Assembly: GCA_023399815.1 (NCBI GenBank)
Contig: JAEWOJ010000207.1
Location: 1 to 28,158, forward strand
Direction: 5' to 3'
Length of the DNA: 28,158 nucleotides
From: Pseudomonadota bacterium
GTDB lineage: Bacteria > Pseudomonadota > Gammaproteobacteria > Xanthomonadales > Xanthomonadaceae
The position numbers and the translations under genes are program-made. The notes beneath the pieces were generated by a model, which ran no database searches, had not been told where the DNA came from, and saw nothing but the letters and a program-made list of their open reading frames with translations. This document shows positions 15,803-24,135 of the stretch, piece by piece. How positions within the stretch are numbered: the first letter of the stretch is position 1; the number at the start of each line of letters is the position of its first letter.

Positions 15803-16792
15803 ATGAGCAAAACCCGTGCAATCCTGTTCGCTGCGGCGCTGGCCGCATGCGTCGCCGTGGCCCATGCCGCGCCGCTGGCGGCCGGGCAGGGCCGTTTCGT
15901 CGGCAATGCCTACAGCGCCGACCAGGCGCCCGGTTTCGCCGACTACTGGAACAAGGTCACGCCGGAGAATGCTGGCAAGTGGGGCGAGATCGAAGCCGTG
16001 CGCGGCACGATGGACTGGAGCGGTCTCGACGAGGCCTATCGCTTCGCCAAGGCGAATGGCTTCCCGTTCCAGATGCACGTGCTGGTCTGGGGCAACCAGC
16101 AGCCGGAGTGGATCAAACACCTGCCGCCGGCCGAGCAGCGCGCCGAGATCGAACGCTGGTTCGCCGCCGTGGCGCAGCGCTACCCGGACCTGGATTTCGT
16201 CGAGGTGGTCAACGAACCGTTGCACGACCCGCCGGACAAGGACGACGAAGGCGGCGGCAACTACCTCCAGGCGCTCGGCGGCAGCGGCGCCAGCGGCTGG
16301 GACTGGATCCTGGAATCGTTCCGCATGGCGCGCCGCGACTTCCCCCGCGCGAAGCTGCTGATCAACGACTACAGCATCACCAACCAGCCCGAGGATGCCC
16401 GCCGCTATCGCCAGATCGTCGACCTGCTCAACCGCGAGAAGCTGATCGACGGCATCGGCGTGCAGGCGCATTCCTTCTCCACCAGCACTGAAACCCCGAT
16501 GGAAGTGCACAAGGCCAGCCTCGACCTGCTGGCCGGGTCCGGGCTGCCGATCTACGTCACCGAGCTGGACGTGGACGGGTTGGAGGACGCGGTGCAGCTG
16601 GCCAGCTACCAGCGTGTGTTCCCGGTGTTCTGGGAACATCCGGCGGTTGCCGGCGTCACCCTGTGGGGCTTCCGTCCCGGATTGTGGCGGCAGGAGCATG
16701 GCGCCAACCTGGTGCGCGAGGACGGCAGCGAGCGTCCGGCGCTGGTCTGGCTGCGCGAGTACCTGCGCGGTCATCCCGGAGCTGCGCGATGA
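15803..16792 (+). CDS. GH10 endo-beta-1,4-xylanase
   Basis: 329 residues, a single GH10 barrel without a binding module. Catalytic acid/base is Glu138 (EVVNEPLHD) and nucleophile Glu254 (YVTELDVDG). Also present are TPENAGKW, HVLVWGNQQPEW, INDYSI, GVQAHSF and TLWGFRPG, the usual GH10 landmarks. The ATG at 15803 has GGAGGGG at seven bases. The exported N-terminus can be read two ways: signal peptidase I cleavage after AHA (residue 22), or a lipobox LAAC with Cys16. It cuts the xylan or xylo-oligosaccharide backbone in the periplasm or at the surface. Its stop overlaps the GH115 start (ATGA). Corresponds in type to the Xyn10 enzymes of the Xanthomonas xylan locus. Confidence 0.94.
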   Translation: MSKTRAILFAAALAACVAVAHAAPLAAGQGRFVGNAYSADQAPGFADYWNKVTPENAGKWGEIEAVRGTMDWSGLDEAYRFAKANGFPFQMHVLVWGNQQPEWIKHLPPAEQRAEIERWFAAVAQRYPDLDFVEVVNEPLHDPPDKDDEGGGNYLQALGGSGASGWDWILESFRMARRDFPRAKLLINDYSITNQPEDARRYRQIVDLLNREKLIDGIGVQAHSFSTSTETPMEVHKASLDLLAGSGLPIYVTELDVDGLEDAVQLASYQRVFPVFWEHPAVAGVTLWGFRPGLWRQEHGANLVREDGSERPALVWLREYLRGHPGAAR

Positions 16793-19650
16793 GCGTCTGG
16801 CGCATCGCCGCGGCGGGGGTGGCCCTGCTGCTGGCGGTGCGCGCGCAGGCCGGCGACTGCGCCCAGGCCGCCACGGTCTGCGGCGAACCGGTGCCGGGCG
16901 CGATGGCCCTGGTCGAAGGCGGCCATCCGGTCGCCATTGTCGCCGATGCCGGCGACCATCCCGGCGTGCTGCGCGCCGTGCGCGACCTGCAGGGCGATCT
17001 GTCGAAGGTGGCCGGCGCGCCTGTCGCGCTGTCCCTCGATGGAGCCACGCCGCGCATGGCGATCATCGCCGGAACGCTCGGCCGCAGCGCACGCGTGGAC
17101 CGCATCGTGCGCGAGCGGGGCATCGACACCGCGGGCGTGGCCGGACGCTGGGAGGGCTACCTGCTGCAGGTGGTGGAGCATCCCGAACCCGGGATCGAAC
17201 GCGCGCTGCTGGTCGCGGGCGCGGACAAGCGCGGCACGATCTTCGGCATCTACGAGCTGTCGCGGCGGCTGGGCGTGTCGCCATGGTACTGGTGGGCCGA
17301 CGTGCCGGTGCCGCGGCGCAGCGCCCTGTACGTCGCGCCCGGCCGCTTCGTCGATGCGCCGGTGGTGCGCTACCGCGGCATCTTCCTCAACGACGAGGAC
17401 CCGGCCCTGGGCGGCTGGATGCAGGCGAAGTTCGGCGGGCCGAACCATGCCTTCTACGCGCACGTGTTCGAGCTGATCCTGCGCCTGAAGGGCAACTACC
17501 TGTGGCCGGCGATGTGGGGCCGGGCCTTCCATGACGACGACCCGCTCAACCCGCAGCTGGCCGACGAATACGGCGTGGTGATCGGCACCACCCACCACGA
17601 ACCGATGATGCGCGCGCACGTCGAGTGGGAGCGCCATGGCCAGGGGCCGTGGGACTACGCCAGGAACGCCGATGCGCTGCGCGGGTTCTGGCGCGAGGGC
17701 ATCGCGCGCATGGGCGGCCACGAGAGCGTGGTCACCCTGGGCATGCGCGGCGACGGCGACGAGGCGATGGGCGAGGGCACCGCGATCCCGCTGCTGGAGC
17801 GCATCGTCGCCGACCAGCGCGGGATCATCGCCGAGGTCACCGGCAGGCCGGCCGAGCGGACCCCGCAGGTGTGGGCGCTGTACAAGGAAGTGCAGGACTA
17901 CTTCGACCAGGGCATGGACGTGCCCGACGACGTGACCCTGCTGTTCGCCGACGACAACTGGGGCAACATCCGCCGCCTGCCCCGGGCCGGCAAGAGGCGT
18001 GCCGGTGGGTACGGTGTCTACTACCACTTCGACTACGTGGGCGGCCCGCGCAACTACAAGTGGATCAACACCACCCAGATCGAGCGGGTATGGGAGCAGA
18101 TGGGCCTGGCCCATGCCTACGGCGCCGACCGGCTGTGGATCGCCAACGTCGGCGACCTCAAGCCGATGGAACTGCCGATCAGCTTCTTCCTCGACTACGC
18201 GTGGAATCCGGATGCCCTGCAGTTGCCGCAGCTGCAGGCCTATACGGCGGATTGGGCCGCCGCGCAGTTCGGCACCGCGCATGCGGCCGGGATCGGCGAA
18301 CTGCTGACCCGCTACACGCAGTACAACGCGCGCCGCAAGCCGGAACTGCTGTCGCCGGACACCTGGAGCCTGACCGATCATCACGAGGCGGAGCGGGTGA
18401 TGGCCGGATGGAACGCGCTGGCCGGACAGGCGCAACGCATCGGCGCCGCGCTGGGCCCGGATCATCGCGACGCGTACTACCAGCTGGTCGAATACCCGGT
18501 CCTGGCCAGCGCCAACCTCAACGCACTGTACGTGGCGGTGGCGCGCAACCGGCTTTACGCCCTGCAGGGCCGTGCCTCGGCCAATGCGTGGGCGGCCGAG
18601 GCCGAGCGCCTGTTCGCCCGCGATGCCGAACTGGCGCGCGTGTACGAGCAGGACATCGCCGGCGGGAAATGGATCCACATGATGGCGCAGCCGCGCATCG
18701 GCTATACGCATTGGCAGCAGCCCGAGCGCAACGTGCTGCCGGCCCTGTCGCGGGTGGACGTGCCGGCGCGTGGCGTCATGGGCGTGGCGGTCGAAGGCGA
18801 CGCGCGCGGCTGGCCGCAGCTCGCCGATCGTGCGCGCCTGCCGGCGCTGGATCCGGTCGGCGCCACGACGCGCGAGCTGGAGGTGTTCAACCGTGGCACG
18901 GCACCCTTCACGTTCGAGGCGCGGCCTGCGCAGCCATGGCTGCGGGTCTCACCCATGCGTGGCGAAGTGGCCGACGCCACCCGCCTGCGCGTGGAGGTGG
19001 ACTGGAACGCGCTGCCGGCGGATGCGCGCGAGGGCGGGCTGTCGCTGCGCGGCAGCGACGGCACCGAGGTCCAAGTCGACGTGCCGGTCGAACGCGTGGA
19101 TGCGAAGCGGGCGCGCGGCTTCGTCGAAAGCGGTGGCATCGTCGCGATCGAGGCCGGGCATGCGGCGCGCCGGGTGGAGGGCGACGGCGTGCGCTGGGTG
19201 GAGATCCCGAACCTGGGGCGCACGCTGTCGGCGCTGGTCGCCTTGCCGGCGACGGCGCGCGACAGTTCGCCGGGCGGCGAAGGCCCCCATCTGGAATACC
19301 CGGTGTGGTTGCGGGAGGACGGCGCCGTGGAGGTGCGGGTGACGGTTTCGCCGACGCTCGATTTCCGTGGCGGCGATGGCCTGCGCTTCGCCGTCTCGCT
19401 GGGCGACGAAGCGCCGCAGGTGGTGGCGATCAGGCTCGATCCCACGCCGGGCCACGCGGATTTTCCTGCCTGGAGCAAGGCGGTCGCCGACAGCGTGCAT
19501 GTCGTCGCCTCGCGCCATCCGGGGCGCGTCGGCGCGCAGACCCTGAAGCTGTGGCGCATCGACCCGGGCGTGGCGTTCCAGCGCATCGAGATCGTGCGCG
19601 ACGGTGCGCGCGCCGGCTCCCTGGGGCCGCCGGAAAGCGCGCGCCGCTGA
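16789..19650 (+). CDS. GH115 alpha-glucuronidase
   Basis: 953 residues, family-typical length. A signal peptide (to about Ala21) predicts export. GH115 blocks: YRGIFLNDEDP; LKGNYLWPAMWG (234-244) followed by FHDDDPLN; GTTHHEPMMRAHVEW with Glu271; FADDNWGN (386-393); HFDYVGGPRNYKW (413-425); and GKWIHMMAQPRIGYTHWQQP (626-645). The last ~250 residues are beta-rich accessory domains (ELEVFNRGTAPFTF...). GH115 enzymes remove (4-O-methyl)glucuronic acid from internal as well as terminal xylose of xylan, unlike GH67. It is coupled by ATGA to the GH10 gene and lies 69 bases before uxaC, which isomerises the product. No breaks seen. Confidence 0.93.
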   Translation: MSVWRIAAAGVALLLAVRAQAGDCAQAATVCGEPVPGAMALVEGGHPVAIVADAGDHPGVLRAVRDLQGDLSKVAGAPVALSLDGATPRMAIIAGTLGRSARVDRIVRERGIDTAGVAGRWEGYLLQVVEHPEPGIERALLVAGADKRGTIFGIYELSRRLGVSPWYWWADVPVPRRSALYVAPGRFVDAPVVRYRGIFLNDEDPALGGWMQAKFGGPNHAFYAHVFELILRLKGNYLWPAMWGRAFHDDDPLNPQLADEYGVVIGTTHHEPMMRAHVEWERHGQGPWDYARNADALRGFWREGIARMGGHESVVTLGMRGDGDEAMGEGTAIPLLERIVADQRGIIAEVTGRPAERTPQVWALYKEVQDYFDQGMDVPDDVTLLFADDNWGNIRRLPRAGKRRAGGYGVYYHFDYVGGPRNYKWINTTQIERVWEQMGLAHAYGADRLWIANVGDLKPMELPISFFLDYAWNPDALQLPQLQAYTADWAAAQFGTAHAAGIGELLTRYTQYNARRKPELLSPDTWSLTDHHEAERVMAGWNALAGQAQRIGAALGPDHRDAYYQLVEYPVLASANLNALYVAVARNRLYALQGRASANAWAAEAERLFARDAELARVYEQDIAGGKWIHMMAQPRIGYTHWQQPERNVLPALSRVDVPARGVMGVAVEGDARGWPQLADRARLPALDPVGATTRELEVFNRGTAPFTFEARPAQPWLRVSPMRGEVADATRLRVEVDWNALPADAREGGLSLRGSDGTEVQVDVPVERVDAKRARGFVESGGIVAIEAGHAARRVEGDGVRWVEIPNLGRTLSALVALPATARDSSPGGEGPHLEYPVWLREDGAVEVRVTVSPTLDFRGGDGLRFAVSLGDEAPQVVAIRLDPTPGHADFPAWSKAVADSVHVVASRHPGRVGAQTLKLWRIDPGVAFQRIEIVRDGARAGSLGPPESARR

Positions 19651-19662
19651 TCGAATCCCGCT

Positions 19663-19686
19663 TTCCGCCCCGCCCGCGGGACGGAA
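19663..19686. repeat. Hairpin between the GH115 and uxaC genes
   Basis: TTCCGCCCCGC (19663-19673) and GCGGGACGGAA (19676-19686) form an 11-bp stem with one mismatch and a two-base spacer. No T-tract follows. It may moderate read-through or RNA decay between the two genes. Confidence 0.45.
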
Positions 19687-19719
19687 GGCACAGACCCCCG
19701 ACCTTACCGACATTCCATC

Positions 19720-21144
19720 ATGAGCATTCCCGGCAAGCCGCTTTCCCTGGACGAGAACCGCCTGTTCCCGTCCGATCCTATCCAGCGCGGCATCGCCCGC
19801 CGCCTGTATGCGCAGGTCGCGGGACTGCCGATCGTCAGCCCGCACGGCCACACCGATCCGGCCTGGTTCGCCGGCAACGCGCCGTTCGCCAATGCCACCG
19901 AACTGCTGCTGGTGCCCGACCACTACCTGTTCCGCATGCTCCACAGCCAGGGCATCGCGCTGGACGCGCTGGGCATCCCGCGCGCCGACGGCAGCCGCGC
20001 GCCGGTCGATCCGCGCCAGGCGTGGCGCCTGTTCGCCGAGCGCTTCCACCTGTTCCGCGGCACGCCGTCGTCGCTGTGGCTGAACCACGTCTTCCACGAG
20101 GTGTTCGGCCTGCGCGTGCGCCTGGACGCAGGCACCGCCGACCACTACTACGACACCATCACCGCCGCGCTGCAGACCGATGCCTTCCGTCCGCGCGCCC
20201 TGTTCGAGCGGTTCAACATCGAGGTCATCGCCACGACCGAAGGACCGCTGGACACGCTCGAGCATCACCAGGCCATCCGCGACAGCGGCTGGAACGGCCG
20301 CGTGCTCACCGCCTACCGCCCCGATGCGGTGGTGGACCCGGAACACGAGGATTTCGCCGCGGCGCTCGAACGCTTCGGCGGGATCACCGGCGAGGACGTG
20401 CACAGCTGGGAGGGCTACCTGCGCGCGCACCGCAACCGCCGCGGTTTCTTCAAGGCGATGGGCGCGACCTCGACCGACCACGGCCACGAAAGCGCACTGA
20501 CCGCCGACCTGTCGCCGGCGCAGGCGCGCGCGCTGTTCGGGAAGATCGTGCGCGGCGACTTCGATGCGCGCGAGGCCGACCTGTTCCGCGGCCAGGTGCT
20601 GACCGAGATGGCGGCGATGAGCGTGGACGACGGCCTGGTGATGCAGCTGCACCCGGGTTGCCATCGCAACCACAATCCGGCGCTGTTCCAGCGCCATGGG
20701 CGCAATGTCGGCGCCGACCTGCCGCTGCCCACCGAATACGTGCACAACCTCAAGCCGCTGCTGGACCGCTTCGGCAATGCGCCGGATTTCCGGCTGATCC
20801 TGTTCACGCTGGACGAGAGTACCTATTCGCGCGAACTCGGCCCGATGGCCGGCCACTACCCGTGCCTGTACCTGGGCCCGGCCTGGTGGTTCCACGACGC
20901 GCCGGAAGGCATGTGGCGCTTCCGCGAGCAGACCCTGAGCACGGCGGGCTTCTACAACACCGTCGGCTTCAACGACGACACCCGCGCGTTCCTGTCGATC
21001 CCGGCGCGCCACGACGTCGCCCGCCGCGTCGATTGCGCGTTCCTGGCCCGGCTGGTGGCCGAGCACCGGCTGGACGAGGACGAGGCGGCCGAGCTGGCGG
21101 TGGACCTGGCCTACCGCCTGCCCAAGCGCGCCTACCGGTTGTAG
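19720..21144 (+). CDS. uxaC: Glucuronate isomerase
   Basis: 474 residues, full family length, no signal peptide. It converts D-glucuronate to D-fructuronate (and galacturonate to tagaturonate) in the cytoplasm. The amidohydrolase-type metal motif is SPHGHTDP with His42 and His44. Other UxaC marks are NHVFHEVFG, EVIATTEGP (the second metal-barrel strand), MQLHPGCHRNHN and GFNDDTRAFLSIPARHD near the end. It is the last gene of the plus-strand cluster and converges with uxuB, which takes its product. The start at 19720 is supported by the conserved N-terminus (LSLDENRLFPSDP). Confidence 0.96.
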   Translation: MSIPGKPLSLDENRLFPSDPIQRGIARRLYAQVAGLPIVSPHGHTDPAWFAGNAPFANATELLLVPDHYLFRMLHSQGIALDALGIPRADGSRAPVDPRQAWRLFAERFHLFRGTPSSLWLNHVFHEVFGLRVRLDAGTADHYYDTITAALQTDAFRPRALFERFNIEVIATTEGPLDTLEHHQAIRDSGWNGRVLTAYRPDAVVDPEHEDFAAALERFGGITGEDVHSWEGYLRAHRNRRGFFKAMGATSTDHGHESALTADLSPAQARALFGKIVRGDFDAREADLFRGQVLTEMAAMSVDDGLVMQLHPGCHRNHNPALFQRHGRNVGADLPLPTEYVHNLKPLLDRFGNAPDFRLILFTLDESTYSRELGPMAGHYPCLYLGPAWWFHDAPEGMWRFREQTLSTAGFYNTVGFNDDTRAFLSIPARHDVARRVDCAFLARLVAEHRLDEDEAAELAVDLAYRLPKRAYRL

Positions 21145-21230
21145 CGGCAGGCGCGGGGCCGCATGGATGCCTGCGCCGCAAACACCATCAGCCAGGGTGC
21201 TGACCTCTCGCGGCAGCCACCACCTGGTGG

Positions 21231-21251
21231 GTGCCGACCGTTGGTCGGCAC
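21231..21251. repeat. SMAG/REP-like hairpin in the convergent spacer
   Basis: GTGCCGACC (21231-21239), GTT, GGTCGGCAC (21243-21251): a perfect 9-bp stem. Short hairpins with TGCCGACC/GGTCGGCA arms are common between genes in Stenotrophomonas and relatives (SMAG-type elements), as I remember them. Placed between two convergent genes it may block read-through in both directions. Confidence 0.65.
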
Positions 21252-21270
21252 TGCTCCGGCTGTTCGCGTA

Positions 21271-21302
21271 GGCCCTACTGGTGCTGCGCGCCACCAGGGC
21301 CG
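21271..21302 (-). terminator. Bulged hairpin directly after uxuB
   Basis: GGCCC...TGGTG pairs with CACCA-GGGCC around an eight-base loop, with a three-base bulge on one side. It starts about five bases after the uxuB stop codon. No U-tract is present on the minus strand, so it is either a weak terminator or an RNA end-protecting structure. Confidence 0.4.
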
Positions 21303-21307
21303 TGGAG

Positions 21308-22783
21308 TCATGCGGCTGCCAACGCGCGCGCGGTCGCCGCTGCGCCGGCATCGCCCAGCGCCGCGTAGCCGCGGCACAGGGCATCGCGGAAGCGGGCATT
21401 GCCGGCCAGCGTGCCGAACACCGCGTCGAGCTGCAGGAACCGCGCCACGTCGCGTGCGGCATCGCCGCTGGCGGCGCGGCCGGCGGCGGCCAGTCGCGCG
21501 GCCAGTGGGTCGGCCAGCGCCACGCCATCGGCCGCCTGCCGGCGCACGAACTGCAGCCAGCCGGCCACCGGCAGGCACAGCGCGTCGATGCCGCGGCCGT
21601 TGCCCAGCGCATCGGCGATCGTGCCGAGCAGGCGCACCGGGATCTTCTGCGAGCCGTCCTGGGCGATCTGCGCCAGCCGGTGCCGCACCGCCGGGTTGGC
21701 GAAGCGGGCGAGGACCGCGTCGATGTAGGCCGCGGCGTCCAGCCCCTGCGGCAGCGTCAGGTTGGGGGCGACGTGGCCGCGCAGCAGCCGCGCCACGAAC
21801 GGCCCCAGCACGTCGTGCCGCATCGCCTCGGCCACGGTGTCCAGCCCCAGCAGCAGGCCGAGGTAGGCCAGCGCCGAATGCGGCGCGTTGAGCAGGCGCA
21901 GCTTGGCGCGGTCGTAGCCGGCGATGTCGTCGCTCATCGTCACCCCGACCCGCTCCCAGTCCGGGCGGCCGGCGCAGAACGCGTCCTCCACCACCCACTG
22001 CGCGTAGGGCTCGCGCTGCACCGGCCACGCGTCCTCGCAGTCGAGCGCGGCGGCCACGCGCCGGCGCAGGGCGTCGTCGCTGGCCGGGGTGATGCTGTCG
22101 ACCATCGAGCGCGGGAACGCGGCGTGGGCGTCGATCCAGTCGGCCAGCGCGGGGTCGAGCCGGCGTGCGTAGGCCACGCAGGCGCGGCGCAGCTTGCCGC
22201 CGTTGTCGGGTAGGTTGTCGCAGCTGAGCACGCTGTACGCGCCCAGCCCGCGCGCGCGGCGCAGGCGCAGGCCCTCGACCACGTAGCCGATGGCGCTGGA
22301 GGGCGCCTGCGGCGCGGCGAGGTCGCGGACGATGTCCGGGTGTGCCGGGTCCAGGGTCTCGCCGTCCAGGCAATAGCCCTTCTCGGTCACGGTCAGGGTC
22401 ACCAGCCGCACCGCCGGGTCGGCCAGCCGCGCCAGCACCGCCTCGCGCTGCAGCGGCGCGCACAGCACTTCCCGCACCGCGCCTATGACCCGGCAGACCG
22501 GTGTTTCCTGCAGCAGTTCCAGCGTGTAGAGGCCGTCCTGCGGCGCGAGCGCGTCGCGCACGTCGGGGCTGCGCAGCGACACGCCGCTGATCGCCCAGGC
22601 CGGGTCGTGGGCCAGCACGTCGTCCAGGTACACCGCCTGGTGCGCGCGATGGAAGGCGCCGATGCCCAGGTGGACCATGCCGATGCGGGTGGCCTCGCGC
22701 CGGTAGGCCGGGCGCGTGACCGCGGCCGGCAGCGTGTCCAGCATGGCGTCGTCGAGCCGTGGGGGTTGTCCGGTCGGGTTCAT
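21308..22783 (-). CDS. uxuB: D-fructuronate reductase (D-mannonate oxidoreductase)
   Basis: 491 residues, a member of the mannitol dehydrogenase family. It reduces fructuronate to mannonate with NADH. The nucleotide-binding N-terminus has HLGIGAFHRAHQ (Gly40, Gly42, His45-Arg46). Further marks are TEKGYCLD, SCDNLPDNGGK, FPRSMVDSITP and the catalytic Lys region KLRLLNAPHSALAYLG. The ATG at 22783-22781 has GGAGG at eight bases. It follows manD after 73 bases, the last gene of the minus-strand cluster. Mannitol or altronate (UxaB) activity is the main alternative, but uxaC and manD beside it favour UxuB. Confidence 0.93.
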   Translation of the reverse strand: MNPTGQPPRLDDAMLDTLPAAVTRPAYRREATRIGMVHLGIGAFHRAHQAVYLDDVLAHDPAWAISGVSLRSPDVRDALAPQDGLYTLELLQETPVCRVIGAVREVLCAPLQREAVLARLADPAVRLVTLTVTEKGYCLDGETLDPAHPDIVRDLAAPQAPSSAIGYVVEGLRLRRARGLGAYSVLSCDNLPDNGGKLRRACVAYARRLDPALADWIDAHAAFPRSMVDSITPASDDALRRRVAAALDCEDAWPVQREPYAQWVVEDAFCAGRPDWERVGVTMSDDIAGYDRAKLRLLNAPHSALAYLGLLLGLDTVAEAMRHDVLGPFVARLLRGHVAPNLTLPQGLDAAAYIDAVLARFANPAVRHRLAQIAQDGSQKIPVRLLGTIADALGNGRGIDALCLPVAGWLQFVRRQAADGVALADPLAARLAAAGRAASGDAARDVARFLQLDAVFGTLAGNARFRDALCRGYAALGDAGAAATARALAAA

Positions 22784-22856
22784 CGTCCGGCCTCCGTCGC
22801 GGTGGCGCCACGCTGGGCAGTGAGGGTGCGTGGGTGCAGTGCGTGCCGCATCGCCA

Positions 22857-24113
22857 TCACCAGTCCCACATCGCGCCGTCTTCCAGGCGCGCGATCGGCA
22901 GCTGCTTCGGCGAGTAGGGGTACTTCGCGGCCAGCGTCTCGTCGATGTCCACGCCGTGCCCGGGGGTGTCGCCCACGTACAGGCGGCCATTGCGGAAGGC
23001 GTAGTCGTGCGGGAACACCGCGTTGGTCTGCTCGACGTGGAACATGTATTCCTGGATGCCGAAGTTCGGCACCCACGTGTCGAAATGCAGCGCCGCGCCC
23101 ATCGTCACCGGCGACAGGTCGGTGGCGCCGTGGAAGCCGGTGCGCACCGAATGCAGCGCGGCGAAGTCGGCCAGCCGGCGGATGTGGCTGATGCCGCCGC
23201 CGTGCACGATCGTGGTGCGGATGTAGTCGATCAGCTGGTTCTCGATCAGGTGCTTGCAGTCCCAGATCGAGTTGAACACCTCGCCCACCGCCAGTGCGGT
23301 CACCGAGTGTTGGCGGATCAGTTCGAACGACTTCTGGTTCTCGGCCGGGGTGGCGTCCTCCAGCCAGAACAGGCGGGACGGCTCCAGGTCGCGTGCCAGC
23401 CGCGCCGCCTCGATCGGCGTCAGCCGATGGTGCGCGTCGTGCAGCAGTTCGACGTTGTCGCCATGATCCCTGCGCAGCCGCTCGAACAGCTTCGGCACCA
23501 CGTCCAGGTAGCGCGGCGTGTTCCACACGGTCTCGGCCGGCAGCTCGCTCTCGGCCGGCTCGTAGGCCTTGCCCGCGGCGACGGCGCCGTAGGCCTTCTT
23601 CACTCCCGGCACGCCGCACTGCGCGCGCACCGCCAGGAAGCCCTTCTCGATGTAGCGGCCGACGTCGTCGCTGGCCTCGGCGATGTCGCTGCCGTGGGCG
23701 TGCGCATAGACCAGCGCGCCCTCGCGCGAGCGCCCGCCGAGCAGCTGGTACAGCGGCAGCCCGGCCATCTTGCCGAGTATGTCCCACAGCGCCACGTCCA
23801 CCGCGGCGATCGCGCTCATCGTCACCGGCCCGCGGCGCCAGTACGCGCCGCGGTACAGGAACTGCCACAGGTCCTCGATGCGGCCGGCGTCGCGGCCGAT
23901 CAGGTTCGGCGCCACGTGGTCGGCCAGGTACGAGGCCACCGCCAGCTCGCGGCCGTTGAGGGTGGCGTCGCCCAGGCCGTACACGCCGGAGCGGGTGGTG
24001 ATCTTCAGGGTGACGAAGTTGCGGCCGGGGCAGGTGACGATGACCTTGGCATCGACGATCTCGCGGTCGTTGCTGGAGCCGTAGTGGCTGGTTTCGCGGG
24101 TCTGGGCGTTCAT
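22857..24113 (-). CDS. manD: D-mannonate dehydratase, enolase superfamily (ManD/RspA type)
   Basis: 418 residues. It removes water from mannonate to give 2-keto-3-deoxygluconate, Mg-dependent, in the cytoplasm. Metal ligands are Asp226 (LLHDAHHRL), Glu252 (WLEDATP) and Glu278 (AVGEVFN), spaced 26 and 26 residues as in known ManD enzymes. Arg163, Tyr175, His228 and His328 match the catalytic positions I remember from the Novosphingobium enzyme (offset 16). HGATDLSPV has Ala330, which I remember as the mark of truly active mannonate dehydratases against Pro in weak relatives. It replaces the unrelated UxuA of enterics. It starts 22 bases after the esterase stop; the ribosome site is weak. Confidence 0.94.
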   Translation of the reverse strand: MNAQTRETSHYGSSNDREIVDAKVIVTCPGRNFVTLKITTRSGVYGLGDATLNGRELAVASYLADHVAPNLIGRDAGRIEDLWQFLYRGAYWRRGPVTMSAIAAVDVALWDILGKMAGLPLYQLLGGRSREGALVYAHAHGSDIAEASDDVGRYIEKGFLAVRAQCGVPGVKKAYGAVAAGKAYEPAESELPAETVWNTPRYLDVVPKLFERLRRDHGDNVELLHDAHHRLTPIEAARLARDLEPSRLFWLEDATPAENQKSFELIRQHSVTALAVGEVFNSIWDCKHLIENQLIDYIRTTIVHGGGISHIRRLADFAALHSVRTGFHGATDLSPVTMGAALHFDTWVPNFGIQEYMFHVEQTNAVFPHDYAFRNGRLYVGDTPGHGVDIDETLAAKYPYSPKQLPIARLEDGAMWDW

Positions 24114-24135
24114 GGGGAACTCTGGGTGGGGAGCA

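Noticed and set aside
17625..21203. 1192-codon plus-strand frame in the GH115/uxaC region
   Set aside because: Arg/Gly/Ala-rich shadow in another frame of two well-supported genes.
18949..21612. 887-codon minus-strand frame across the GH115 end, uxaC and spacer
   Set aside because: It crosses two real genes and the hairpin spacer and shows no domain.
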